A stretch of 64,000 bases of DNA, taken from Rhynchopus sp. YZ270_cl-10 (taxonomy: Eukaryota; Euglenozoa; Diplonemea; Diplonemida; Diplonemidae). Below, in pieces: positions 43,786-54,562 of this stretch. The translations under genes were made by a program, and so were the position numbers. The notes below the pieces were generated by a model. That model did not search any database. It was not told the DNA's origin and saw nothing but the letters and a program-made list of their open reading frames with translations. The stretch is taken from the NCBI GenBank assembly GCA_964035575.1, contig OZ037850.1:1198501-1262500 (forward strand), in the 5' to 3' direction. Each line of letters starts with the position of its first letter. The first letter of the stretch is position 1.

Positions 43786-43817
43786 AAGATGACCGAGCAG
43801 AAGCTTGGTATCATCTT
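43786..43817 (+). repeat. F1 hairpin with covarying inner stem
   Basis: Outer arms AAGATGA/TCATCTT; inner arms CCGAGC/GCTTGG (wobble and changed pairs) around a short AGAA loop. Confidence 0.55.
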
Positions 43818-43949
43818 AGGGAAAACAAACTTTCGGTCTGCGTGCGCGTCCTGCGTGCCTGGGTTTTTTTGAGATTTTCAAAAAAAAAGTTTTTTCTGTG
43901 GAAAGGCGAATACCGACCCCCCTGCTACCCCCGTCTCCCCCAAAAAAAT

Positions 43950-44880
43950 TTTCCCATGGAGAGCAATCGGGTCGCGCAATCAAAAGAAGGCAGAGAAAAG
44001 GGAAAAGAAAAAAAGAAAAAAAGTTGGGTACCGTGCGCCTGCGGCGCTACCTGTTCTCTACCCTCCTTTATTTTTAAACATGGTGTACTTATTTATGTAC
44101 AGTGTTCATTTTCTTTTGAGTACGACGCCACATCCCTTCTCCCTCACGGATAAAGATCAATTAGGATACCATGGGGCACACCTGCAAGCCTGCCGCAGAG
44201 AATAATGATCTGCTGAACCGTCTCCACCCTCGCTGTGTGAGGGCACCTCCGAGGACATAACCGTCCTGGTTTTTCGTTTTCACTCTTCTCTGTGGTCACT
44301 GAACCCCCACCGCCATCACTACAGTACCATAGCTTTCTTCAGTACATTAGTGTTCCCAGTCAAAAACACTACAATTTCATGCCAAGTTGGGTTTTCAGAC
44401 TGAAAATAACCCTTGTTGAGTTGTGTTCATACTTCGAGACAATTTGAGTCACTGAAATTTTGTCCATTTTTCCGTATATCCCCACCATAAGCCGGGATTG
44501 GTTCGGAAATGCGGTATCCTTACTAAAACCAGAGGAATCTCGTAGTTCCTAGTAAGGGTACTTCAGTGTATTTTTGTACACACATGTGACCCCACCGTGG
44601 AGAGCAATCGGCTCGCGCAATCAAAAGAAAGCAGAAAAAAGGGGAAAAGAAGAAAAGGAAAAAGTTGGGTACCGTGCGCCTGCGGCGCTACCTGTTCCCA
44701 GTCAAAAACACCATAATTTGATCTGAAGTTGGGTTTTCAGTCCTGAAAATGACCCTTGCTCACGAGTATGGGTTCATATTTTGTAAAAATTTAAGTCACT
44801 AAAATTGTGTCCATGTTTCCGTATATCCCCCACCACAGAACGGGATTGGCTCGGAAATGCCGCAAAACACTGTTTTTACC
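43950..44880. repeat. Partial tandem duplication
   Basis: Segments at about 43955-44055 and 44594-44697 (both with GAGAGCAATCGG and, on the - strand, a C(GCA)G hairpin) and at about 44352-44520 and 44699-44870 (both with CAGTCAAAAACAC) are diverged duplicates in the same order. Non-coding. Confidence 0.65.
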
Positions 44881-45422
44881 CCCTTATACACAGCTGTTTG
44901 AGGTGCGTTTTTTTGGTCCCAAAACACCATTTTTCAGATTTTTTCCCAAAAGTTAGCGCGAAGCCTGTTCTCACTCCATGAAAGAAGGACAATTTGGAAA
45001 AAACTTTTTTTTTAAACAAGGGGAATAGTCAGATTTACCCTACCCTATTTTGAAAAAGTTCAGACTTGCCCCAAATAAGTTCAGACTTGCCCTAAAAACA
45101 CTTTTAGGGCAAGTCTGAACTTTTTTGGGGCAATTCTGAACTTATTTTTAGGGCAAGTTGGGAGCTCTTGGGTCACAGAGCCCGGCGGTCGTCGTTTTTG
45201 CGTTTCAGAACTTTCTGCTGTGTCGATTCTTGTGATTCTGCTATTCGCGACTCGAGTCCTGGTAGTGAAATGAGCAACCTATGGTATGCAGCTTTTCGCG
45301 CCGCACTGCACTACACCGCGAACCGAGACCCGTACAGAAAACAGAAAACAGAAGAAAGACGTACCCAAACGCGACTCCTCCTGGTACACGACGTAGTAGT
45401 AACAAAAAAAATACCGATTAAG

Positions 45423-45520
45423 TACAAAGCCTTCGGGCGACATTGTGTACATCCTACCTCTGTAGGTGATCGATACAACCAAAGAAAGCATAGTGGTGCA
45501 CCCTCGGGTGTCTACACTAC
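45423..45520 (+). repeat. F5-F3 module pair
   Basis: F5 has the hairpin GCC-TTCG-GGC (other copies GGC-TTCG-GCC), then CCTAC/GTAGG and ATCGATACAAC. F3 follows at 45490 with TAGTG/CACTA around CACCC/GGGTG. Confidence 0.65.
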
Positions 45521-45614
45521 TGCAACAACGATTTCTATAGCTACAGTTTCCCCACCTCTACCTTTAACTTTTTAAACGAGGACTGTAACCTCCAAAACCT
45601 GATTCTTTTCTTGC

Positions 45615-45716
45615 TAATAGTTGCTCTGAAAGGTTGCTACCTTCCGTAGTACAAAAGGCTTCGGCCAGACCCTAATTCTCTGGGATTACTCGGCGATTGT
45701 CGACACAACAAAAAAT
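45615..45716 (+). repeat. F5 module
   Basis: CTACCTTCCGTAGTAC, a GGC-TTCG-GCC hairpin, and the tail TACTCGGCGATTGTCGACAC. Shares long blocks with the intronic copy at 53617-53760 but lacks the GAGTAC arm segment. Confidence 0.65.
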
Positions 45717-45805
45717 TCCAGAGGACTTTGTTGGTCGCCTTACTCATTTGGATCACAACGGTATGTATATGCTACTCATTACAATGTTAGCCACTTCTAT
45801 TGCCA

Positions 45806-46312
45806 GACACCGGGGCAAATAGTAAGTGCAAGAAAACTGCTTTTTGGAAACCAGGAAAACATGATGGACACTCCACTCCACGTGCGGACATGTTTGGCAC
45901 TTCTGCATGCGTGCAGTATCCAAATGTGTCCCCGTGGGACCAAAGTGATAAAGATGTGTCCACTGTGTACAGGGAAAAAACTTTGCGCTCCCCCGGACAG
46001 TGCACAATTCAACACCCCTTGTGGGTGGTCTTGTTGCCTTTTGGAACAACAACGATTTTTCCCACGTTGTTGCATTTTGGCCAGGCATGCTCTTGAAAGC
46101 ATGACAATTTGATTGCGTATGGACAAAGCAAATAACCAAGTATGAATTCTGAGTTGAAGTGTGAGAGATGTTGTGGGAAGGGGAGTTCGCTCCTTTCAAC
46201 GATGACCTCGTTGTTCTTCATAGGCTCGTCTTAACCGACCACATAAATAAAATTGTGCCGGCCTCGAAGGAATTCTAAGCACGCCCTCGTGGTAGCTAAA
46301 CACTGACTCTCT
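45806..46312 (+). repeat. F9 structured repeat, copy 1
   Basis: It shares ordered blocks with 56784-57030: AGTGCAAGAAA near the start, a CATGCT/AGCATG hairpin around CTTGA, TTTCAACG, and TAAACACTGAC at the end. Non-coding on both strands as far as I can judge. Confidence 0.5.
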
Positions 46313-46823
46313 CTCAATTCAACAAAGAAGGAATACTTGGTAATTTGTGGAGCACCCGTGCATGAAAATTGTAAAACTTTGCGCCCCACGTTGCCCCAGA
46401 ACACGGCTTCCTTGTAACCGGTTCTGGCCCAACGTGGACTGCCTGCTCACCCTTTCCGGGTGGCTGGTGGTTTCTGGCATCATTTTTGGGCTCCGGCTCA
46501 GTTAGGCATTTTAGGGCAATATAACAAGTCATACCATGTGGGGCCCCAAGAGTGCCCCAGCCAAAGTGGCCTGACTTGTTGCCCAAAAATAAGTTCAGAC
46601 TTACCCTAAAATAAGTTCAGACTTACCCGAAAATAAGTTCAGACTTGCCCTAAAAAAGTGTTTGCCCTAAAATAAGTTCAGACTTGCCCGAAAATAAGTT
46701 CAGACTTGCCCTAAAAAAGTTTTTAGGGCAAGTCTGAACTTATTTTCGGGCAAGTCTGAACTTTTTCATAGGGCAAGTCTGAACTTTTTCAAAATAGGGT
46801 AGGGTAAATCTGACTATTCCCCT

Positions 46824-47614
46824 TTAAACAAACTTTTTTTTGCCTGCCTGCCTGGGTTTTTCTGGGGGACGTCCCGACGCGCACGCAGACGAAAAGTTTG
46901 TTTTCCCTTACCAATTTTTATTCATTTTTAAACTGCCATATAATACGAACGAAGAAAAAAAAAACCCCCCCTCCTCTCCCCTCTCCCCTCCCACCCAGCA
47001 CAAGAACGAAGCCCCTTTTCCCTTTTTTTTATCAATCCCCCCTTTTTTTTAGCAACGAGAGGCTTAGGTTCATCTTCCAGTTCCTTTCTCTCCCTCTATT
47101 CCCTTTTTTTTGTGTTCTTTTTGTCAGAGGTGGGTTTTTGGGGAGGGGCGGGGTTGCTGCTACCTTTTTTTGTTTTCATCCAGTAGGTCAGTCGGTGGTG
47201 TCTGCATCAATCTATTTTCTTTTTCTTCATGTCCGTAGTAGCCTTTCCCCGCCTCTCCCAGTAACCCCACCACCACCCACCCCCCCACCCTCCCTCCCTT
47301 GGAGAGAAGAAAAAAAAAAAATGAAATAAAAAGAAAAAAGAAAAAAGAAAAGCCCCCATCATCTCCCCTCACATTTTCAAGAATCTCATCAATATGCTTC
47401 CACAGCTTACATTTCATTGAGAGACAAATCAACCTCAAAATGGAGGACTCTAATTGGGGCCACTCAGGGTCCGCTGTCACGGGGGGGGTTTTTTTGTCAA
47501 ATCAAAATTATTTTTCAAATCTCTCAGTGGTGTTCCTGAAGCACCTTGTTCACAGACAACGTCAATATAGGCCCCTCCGTAAAACACCACTCAGGTAGAA
47601 ATCAAGAGAAAAAA
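46824..47614. other. Spacer before the LRR gene, with F1 and F7 modules
   Basis: F1 (47051-47076, truncated at its 5' arm) is followed by a pyrimidine tract, GTCAG, and an F7-like segment (47180-47215). Confidence 0.5.
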
Positions 47615-49945
47615 ATGGAACGACTTCTCTCAGAGATAGTGACGAATAGTAGCTGCACCTCGCTTCAGTTGTTGCGGTCGTCTTTGCCGGCGACGGATGT
47701 GGTGCGGGAGTATCTGGAAGCTCTTGCGGAGCGTTGCGCTTCAGGGATGACTTCATTTGATATGCGGGAAGGGAGCAAGGACGAGCTGACAACACTCATC
47801 CAAACGGTCTCCACTGCAATGAAACGGAGTGAATGGGTGTACATTGCGAATGTCACCCCTTTGCATGACCAGCTTCTGAGGAAGGTTGCGCTTCTTGCCT
47901 TTACCACTGACGCGCAGCATATTCACCCAGACTTCCGCCTCTGGCTAAGCACCCTTACAATGCATACGTCATTCGAGCCTGCACCGATTCACAGTGGTAT
48001 TTCGCTTCCTCGAGTTTTGCTTCATCTATGCAATGCACCGCAGTCTCTTCTTGGCGACTTAGATATCATGCGTATCGTGGAAAGGCATGCTCCAGATAGG
48101 ACTGTGTATGATGGGGAGGGGTTTGATTCGGCAATGGCAGACATTGCGGAGCAGTTATTCCAAAATGATCCTACAGTAACACAGCTTCGATATGAACCAT
48201 CCAAATCGAGGGCCCACGGAGCGGCTTTCTTTTTGATGCTTCCAGGGGCCTTCAAATATAACACTGCATTGGTCGAGTTGGATCTGCACTCCTGTTGTAT
48301 TGGCGAAGAAGGTGCGAAGAAATTGGGGAATTCGTTGAAATGTAATAAAGGTTTGACCAACATCAATTTAACCCGAAACCAACTCCGCGATGTGTGTGTA
48401 GAAAACCTTGCTGCGGGGCTCTGCGCGAACAGTACACTGCGCCGTCTTAACCTTAGCTACAATACTGCCTTGGGAAATGAAGGGCTTCGGTCTTTGGGAC
48501 GGTGCTTCTCAAATGAGGGCTGCCATTTAAGAGAGTTTCTGTTTGACTATAACAACTCCCTTATTATGGACAATGCGTGGAGCAGAGATGCGATCTGCGA
48601 GCTTTGGAATGGTATTGTCAAAAGCAGGCTCGAAACGTTGAGTATGAAGGGCTGCGAACTGTCGGGGTTTAGTTCTGCTCAGTTTGCGGAATGTTTGTCG
48701 TCAAATGCGTCTTTGAAGCACATCGATTTAAGCTGCAACCGCCTAGGAGACGAAGGGGTCGTCCCCTTCGCGCGGATCCTCAAAAAGGAACGGAACACAA
48801 CCCTCGCCGAGCTTCTTTTCGACGATTGCTCCCTAGGGGCTGCGACCGCGGCCGCGTTTGGCGCTGCGCTTCAAAAATGCCGTTCTCTCGTCTCCCTTTC
48901 CCTCTGTGGGTCCAACCCAGGCAAAACCCGCCCCTTCAAATCAATCAAACTAGACCTCGAAGAAGAGATGTTACCTACCCCAGAACTGATTTTTGAAACA
49001 GATGAATTGACAGAGGCGCAGTACAAAGAGCACATTGCGGGGAGCGAGGAGGTGCTCACATTGCAGGAGGACTGCGAAAGCGGGGATGGCATCGAACTCC
49101 TGGCTGCAGGGCTTTCTGTTACAAAAACGCTGAAAACGCTGCGGCTGGGGTCCTGCATGCTGACCGATCCTCTCATCAAAGTACTGTGCACCGCTTTGAC
49201 CGAGCACAACAACACATTGACCGATTTGGACCTATCCGGAAATCTTGGTGTCGGAGACAGTGGATCCCAAGCAGTCCAACTCATGATGAGAGGAGGCTTC
49301 GGCGGGGAACACGGCTGTGGCCTAAAGGTCGTTAACGTTTCCTCCAATTCAGAGCTGTTTGGAGAACGCATAATTCTTTCTCTCGATTCGACCCCAGTTG
49401 AATTGCTGGACCTACGTAACGTTGGGGTGACAGATGGTGTAGCCCTCACCCTGCGCGACTCTTTGTCACGCAACCCGGTTCGTGTTTTGAGTAAACTGGA
49501 TTTGTCGCAGAATATGCTACACAAAGAAGGGTTTGCGCGCATGGGGGAGGTGCTGTTGAATACGTCAATACCTTTAAAATGCTTGATTCTGGCAGAGAAT
49601 TTGAATACCGCGCATATTGATACATTTTCTCCCTTGCATGAAGCTGGATCCCATCCCCCAGGACTCCCAATGTTCAAAGACGGTGGTGTCGATGAACTCA
49701 GCAACTTCCACACCTCCCTCGGCCAGCTCGGTCCCGACAGCAAACTCGAGTACCTCAACCTCAGCACCAATACGCTAACCGACGCCTGCATCACAGACCT
49801 GCTCGCAAAGCTGGACGGACTCCAAGCAGTTTTCACAATCGACCTTCAAGGCAACCTACACACCCCAGGGGTTATCCCCCTAATCGACGGATTTGCACTG
49901 AAAAACTCCTGCGTTACCATCACGATAGGTGAGGAAGAGAGATAA
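47615..49945 (+). CDS. Leucine-rich repeat protein (RNase-inhibitor-like), 776 aa
   Basis: The single-exon product consists of an N-terminal helical region (about 1-190) followed by ribonuclease-inhibitor-type LRRs from about 205 to 765, for example LVELDLHSCCIGEEGAKKLG, LKHIDLSCNRLGDEGVVPFA and LEYLNLSTNTLTDACITDLL. About 28-residue spacing and the LxLSxN core are typical of the family. There is no NACHT or kinase domain and no TM segment, so a protein-binding role is likely; the partner is unknown. I start at ATG 47615 rather than 47546 because the intervening 23 residues are polar and the ATG sits after AAGAGAAAAAA. Similar stand-alone LRR proteins are numerous in free-living protists. Confidence 0.9.
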   Translation: MERLLSEIVTNSSCTSLQLLRSSLPATDVVREYLEALAERCASGMTSFDMREGSKDELTTLIQTVSTAMKRSEWVYIANVTPLHDQLLRKVALLAFTTDAQHIHPDFRLWLSTLTMHTSFEPAPIHSGISLPRVLLHLCNAPQSLLGDLDIMRIVERHAPDRTVYDGEGFDSAMADIAEQLFQNDPTVTQLRYEPSKSRAHGAAFFLMLPGAFKYNTALVELDLHSCCIGEEGAKKLGNSLKCNKGLTNINLTRNQLRDVCVENLAAGLCANSTLRRLNLSYNTALGNEGLRSLGRCFSNEGCHLREFLFDYNNSLIMDNAWSRDAICELWNGIVKSRLETLSMKGCELSGFSSAQFAECLSSNASLKHIDLSCNRLGDEGVVPFARILKKERNTTLAELLFDDCSLGAATAAAFGAALQKCRSLVSLSLCGSNPGKTRPFKSIKLDLEEEMLPTPELIFETDELTEAQYKEHIAGSEEVLTLQEDCESGDGIELLAAGLSVTKTLKTLRLGSCMLTDPLIKVLCTALTEHNNTLTDLDLSGNLGVGDSGSQAVQLMMRGGFGGEHGCGLKVVNVSSNSELFGERIILSLDSTPVELLDLRNVGVTDGVALTLRDSLSRNPVRVLSKLDLSQNMLHKEGFARMGEVLLNTSIPLKCLILAENLNTAHIDTFSPLHEAGSHPPGLPMFKDGGVDELSNFHTSLGQLGPDSKLEYLNLSTNTLTDACITDLLAKLDGLQAVFTIDLQGNLHTPGVIPLIDGFALKNSCVTITIGEEER

Positions 49946-51047
49946 ACTGAGAGAACCTTTTCAACTTACCTTCCTTCACCCCCCTGTAAGGGCAACCGTA
50001 GGTGAAGTAAGGTATAGTATTGAAATCGATGTGGGGGGGGAGTAAAGGGTCAATTTTACAAAACCAGATTTTGAGGAAAATTTTAGCCACACCCCGTTTT
50101 TTTTCCGATAGCAATTACTTGTTTTTTTTTTTCAGAGGAAATCAGAGTTTATTTTTCAATCCGGTTTTTCAGGCCTCAAGGGGGGTCGAAAATTTGTCAG
50201 CCGAGCCCACCTTAGCTCAAGTTGGGGGCCTCCGGCGGAATGTGAGAATTCCGTGGTTGTCCAACTGCGGAGTTCGGCACTTCCCTGATATTTACACCAG
50301 GCAGACGGGGCACACGAATTATCAGTAACCTCAGTACATTTACAAAAGAAACGGCGGTCATGGCACCCATAGGTTCCTGGCGAAGCCACGGTACGCAACA
50401 TTTCAAAAATTTGCGCTTAAAATTACACATTTTTACCGCCAAACTATGTCACGGGAAGGGTGGGTTGCAAGCTTGCGCCGCAGGCCGCACGGTACGCTAC
50501 TTTTTGTCTTTCGCCATGCTGCATGCTTCCTTTTCCTTCGGCGCTTGACTAATTGAGTCGCGTTCTGGCTGCACGGAGTCACTTTGTTCACGAGGCACGA
50601 GGCTGAATATGGCCCCATGGCGAGTGGGTGCATGCCGGGCCACCCCCCCTGGAAATTTTTCGGCCCCCGGATTTTTTTTTTCTCCACCCCCCCTGGACAC
50701 GTCTGAAAAACCCCCCAAGGGGGGGTCGAACCCCCCCCCCCACCCCCCCACAAAAAAATCTCCGGAGGAAATAACCAACAGAGGGTGAAAGAAAGTCTGT
50801 AACTGTATCCACCGTCTGAGTTTTTGTGAATCAGTAGTGAACTTTTCTGGGGGAAAAATACCTCAAATTACCCCATAACCTTTACAGGTTGCTTAGGAAT
50901 AATGGGGGAGCCTTAGGGCTTTTTCAGGACAGCCGGGTGCAAACCAGGGCGGAAAAAAAAGGTGATTTGTCAAGAGAAACCGAGTGTACAGGTTTAACAA
51001 TGCTGTATCGTTAATGAGTAATGTCCGCACCGTATTTTTGTTCTTTT
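49946..51047. other. Intergenic region with a GNA-hairpin module
   Basis: 50200-50510 carries a C(GGA)G hairpin on the - strand (near 50226), a C(GAA)G hairpin (50378-50388) followed by ACGGTACGC, and a diverged C(GCA)G hairpin near 50474. Part of it (50200-50405) is an inverted copy of 26820-26995. I could not find terminal repeats. A GC-rich, poly-C/poly-G segment lies at 50640-50760. Confidence 0.55.
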
Positions 51048-51051
51048 TTAA

Positions 51052-52214
51052 CCCTTTGGGGACCAGGGTGGGCCGACTTTAGGGTAAAAATTTGGGGTCC
51101 CTACCGAGGAAGGTAGGTAATGTGGTCCCACATGCATAAAAACCAAAGTCGAGGGGCGGAATTGAAAGATTTTTCATCATCTGAATCCAAAGAAGCAAGA
51201 ATTTCCAACTTTTGAAATTTTTCAATTTTTTTAGATACGAGGGAGCCTGGGGTCCCACTCTGAAAAGTGGTTTTCCAGAGTGGGTATGACAAAGCTGTGG
51301 AAGTTGATCAGAGATTATTTTTCGGACTCGTAAACCGACGCAATTGATAGATTTGCATAAAAAGTAAACCAATAAAAAAAAAATCGAGGAGTTTAGACTA
51401 GCTAAGGCGGTGCTAACCGTGGGAGGGAAAAGGTGGGGGTGTTTTGGGTCGTTTTTTAGTATTTGGATAATGAAAAGTGCATTTTTGGGGTCAATTTTCT
51501 CATATTTTCCAAAATTTCGACGCGGAAATGCATTTCCGGGCATTTTTGGGGCCGGTTTTGGTGAATTTTCCATATTTTGAGGCCTCAGGCAACATATCTA
51601 AAAATGTCACTTTTACTAGGGAATAGTGGAAAAAAGTAGGGTATGTTAGGGGGGCAAGTGAGTAAATTGACTTCACAGTGTCCATTTTCGGAAACTTTGG
51701 GTGTCGTTAACTGCGCGAAACTGTCGGAATGCAACGCAATGCGAAATCAGTTCCAGAAATATTTTTTCCTAAAATTATTTGCCGGTGGTGACTTTCCTAC
51801 TTTGGCAGACCACCCCAAAACAACCTTATCTCGTTTTCTGAGCAACCCATCTCATTTTTTTCTCTCGAAACTGGCGTTATTTGATAGATTTGCAAAAAAT
51901 CTTTTCACGATGCCCAAACTTTTTGAAAAATACCACTTGGAAGATATCTAACTCACTTGCGAGGTGAAAAAGCAAAAACCGTAAAAAACCCCACTTTTTC
52001 CCGATTTCCTGAAAATCGGCTTGGGGGCGCCACCGTCTGACACGGATCTATTATTTCTAAAACCCTCGATTCTTGCTTCTTTGGAAAGATGGGCCAAAAA
52101 ATCTTTCCACCATGCCAAGAGTTGGTCAAAAATACTGAGCAGATCATCGATTACTGGTCTGCCTCAGAACAAAAGATATAACTTCCACTTAAGTGGAAGT
52201 TGGTCCCCAAAGGG
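51052..52214. mobile_element. piggyBac-like MITE (TTAA target, CCCTTTGGGGACCA ends)
   Basis: TTAA flanks both ends (51048-51051 and 52215-52218). The inverted ends read CCCTTTGGGGACCA, which fits the CCCTTT start of many piggyBac elements. Internal inverted segments (around 51185 and 52066, TCCAAAGAAGCAAGAAT) are also present. No transposase ORF. Confidence 0.8.
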
Positions 52215-52218
52215 TTAA

Positions 52219-53026
52219 GGTTTTTTTTTTCTTGTTTTTTTATGGCTGTCTTTCCAGCATACTCTTTCTATAACGCGACTACGTACTTCCTTGAGGAAAT
52301 GCGGTCTTCGGACCAAATTGAAACAGGGAATCCACTTCTTAAAGGGACTGCGTGCGTTTTTCAGCACGCAGAAGAGCGAGCCAATAGCAGGTCTGATCTA
52401 GGGCCATTGTTAAGCTTTCTCTTTTTTTTTTGTGCCATTTTCTTTTCGTTTTTCTTTTTAAAACTGGCGGCTTTATGTTGCCTATAACCAAACAATTTTC
52501 GTTTTTCTTGCTAATGTTGCTAATTACCAGAACAAAAACCACCATCCTCCCATCACAACCTTCATTTGATGCTTTGACTTGGGGCTGAGGCTCATGAGAT
52601 TACACGTTCTTATTACTTTCGGGTATCCCCACTTTGTGAGCCCTAATACGGTCTCCTGCGCTGGGTCTGTCCCACTCAATCGTAGTAGCTGTTCACGGAG
52701 CGTAACCTCCCCGTGTACTCCCGCTTGTTGAAGGAGGTGTGCTTTGTGTTTTGAGTGTGTTGCGATGGGTTGCGGCTCCTCCTCCATCGGAGTTCGGTTC
52801 TTTTCCGCGTGCTTATGATGTCGTTGTGTACCTGAGACACTCCGGTTGAAGCCTGGATTTTCTTTTTTTGACATCGTCAGTGGTGCATCAATAACTATTC
52901 ACCCCCATAACATCAACAGACCCAAAAAAAACACACCCTTTTTTTGGGACCCCTCCCCACTCCCTTCCTATACACAGCCCTATCCTCGATCCACATCCCC
53001 CTTCTCCTTTTCTATCCCCTTTTACA
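52219..53026. other. Spacer with a GC-rich hairpin island before the MGNC gene
   Basis: 52580-52860 is GC-rich in an AT-rich setting and contains hairpins (CACGGAG/CTCCCCGTG, CGATGG/CCATCG). A minus-strand frame crosses it but has no domain. It could be the 5' UTR or an upstream exon of the next gene, or a non-coding RNA. Confidence 0.4.
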
Positions 53027-54562
53027 ATGGGCAACTGTGGTGGCAGTGAGAAACCACCGGAGAGCCGGATCATGAGAATGCATACCGAGCGTTTGAAGAT
53101 TGAGCGGGAGGAGAGGGAGATGGGGATGCAGCCGCAAGGGGGGAGCAGTATGAGGAGCGAGCAGGGGCGGTCCATGACTCAGCTCCGGCGGAACACAATG
53201 TCGCACACGAACAGGAGACGTTCCAGCTACGCGGTCGGTGGGGGCAACAGCATGCGTGGACGCTCGCAGTCCTGCCAAGATGGTGCCTCAGTGACCAGCG
53301 CCTCTTCCTTCAGAAGTCGTCGTCAAAGCCGTGGCGGATACGACCGTGACGACAGGCTCGACGACACACAGACCCTCCACATCCAGGAAGGTGACGAGCC
53401 CATGATCATAGCCTCTCCAGGAAACCGTTCCGCAATGTCTTCTTACGTATGTTCCCAGAGTAATTTGAAACAAAAAAAAAACCCCCACCTCTACTTTCCC
53501 ACTTTTGAAAAGAGGGCAGTTTTCTTAACCTCCAACACCCCCTTCTTAGCATGTAGCCGTGCATTGGTGTACAACACCTTGTTGCGGACTACCCCTTTGA
53601 AGGTTCTTTTCATCCTAATAGTTGCTCTTAAGGGTTCAGGACGAACGACGTCTATACCTTCCGTAGTACAAAGGCTTCGGCCAACATTGAGTACAGACCC
53701 GAATTCTCCCACCTGGTGGGATTACTCGGCGATTGTCGACACAACAAAAAACCTGGTAAAAAAAACACCTATTCAAAAACCCCTTGCAGGACCGTCCGTC
53801 TCAATCCAACAACGACTTCCGCTCCCCCCAGTCTGGTTATGGAGACTACCCTGCCAAGCTAGGGGACCGTTCCCCACTGTCGCTCAAGTCCTCCGTGAAA
53901 TCGTCCTCAATGAGGGCAAGCCCGCAAGGGAAGGTATGTAAGGTGGATACAGTGGGTAAAGCGTCAATGTCTCCCACCCCAACTTTTTTCATATTTTTTC
54001 TAGGGGCACGTTGACCGCAAAGCATCGTTCTCAAGCCAGCCGGATATCCATCCTGACAATGAATCGGTTGAGACAGATCTTGCAAAGGTATGCACACGAC
54101 CCTCTCCCACCTTCCCCTCCCTCCTCCACCCCACCTCCACCTCACCTCTAGGCAAACTGCACCTGCAACTCCATTGTACGCTTTGTGAACCTTGCGGAGG
54201 AAGGAGGCTCTGAACAGGGGAGCGGGGAGGGGGACACTGCGAGCAGCCCAAAGGCGAGTCCGCACAACAGCCCTGGGGGCTCATCGTGCCGCCCTCCTAG
54301 CAAGCGCCCCGTTAGTCCTATCCTTCACCCCACTGCGATGGTACACAGCAACGGACGTGTCAGTCCCATGTCGGGACGTGGCAGCCCCTCGCCAGGTGGA
54401 GGTTCGCTTGCCGAGCTGCACCACAACAACAGCTTCCGCAGGTCTGGCTCCTTCGACGCAAACGCAAGCCTGCGTCGCCGTGGGTCCACCAGCTCTGTTA
54501 TGTCCAGCTCCAACCGGCGTATGTCCATGGGAGGTCGGCGTTCCTCTCGAGTAAATCTTTGA
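53027..54562 (+). CDS. Acylated low-complexity Ser/Arg-rich protein, four exons
   Basis: Exons 53027-53446, 53790-53933, 54004-54087 and 54152-54562 join in phase 0 to give 352 residues. The three introns (343, 70 and 64 nt) open GTATGT or GTATGC and end GCAG, CTAG and CTAG. The N-terminus MGNCGGSEK is a strong N-myristoylation signal (Gly2) with Cys4 available for palmitoylation, so membrane anchoring is likely. The rest is disordered and rich in Ser, Arg, Gly and Pro; many RRxS-like sites could be phosphorylated by basophilic kinases. There is no catalytic domain. The first intron contains a complete F5 module. Function unknown; a membrane-bound phosphorylation-regulated adaptor is a guess from composition. 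Confidence 0.75.
53617..53760 (+). repeat. F5 module inside intron 1 of the MGNC gene
   Basis: It contains TAC-CTTCC-GTA, GGC-TTCG-GCC, the arm GAGTA pairing with TACTC around CCCACC/GGTGGG, and the tail TTGTCGACACAAC (TTGT/ACAA). Sense orientation within a spliced intron. Confidence 0.7.

Larger units (their letters stand above)
45019..46823. mobile_element. 1.8-kb non-autonomous TIR element with subterminal repeats
   Basis: Inverted ends of about 54 bp begin AGGGGAATAGTCAGATTTA. TTAAACA lies at 45012-45018 and 46824-46830, a 7-bp target duplication (boundary uncertain by one base). Next to both ends are repeated copies of AAGTTCAGACTTGCCC in both orientations, more at the right end. The interior holds F5 (45423-45483 and 45615-45716), F3 (45490-45520) and F9 (45806-46312). 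A 135-aa frame at 45168-45575 has no domain and overlaps the modules, so I do not call it. Confidence 0.8.

Noticed and set aside
45526-45560. A CAACGATTT...AGCTACAGTTTC string resembling, from memory, a euglenozoan spliced leader
   Set aside because: It is the tail of an F3 module within a TIR element, has no GT donor or Sm site after it, and I cannot verify the leader sequence here.
45168-45575. 135-codon ORF inside the 1.8-kb TIR element
   Set aside because: It overlaps the F5 and F3 modules, which explain the sequence conservation; no protein family is recognisable.
52524-52874. 116-codon minus-strand ORF
   Set aside because: No domain, and it would be the only host gene on the - strand; the GC-rich hairpins under it are a better explanation.
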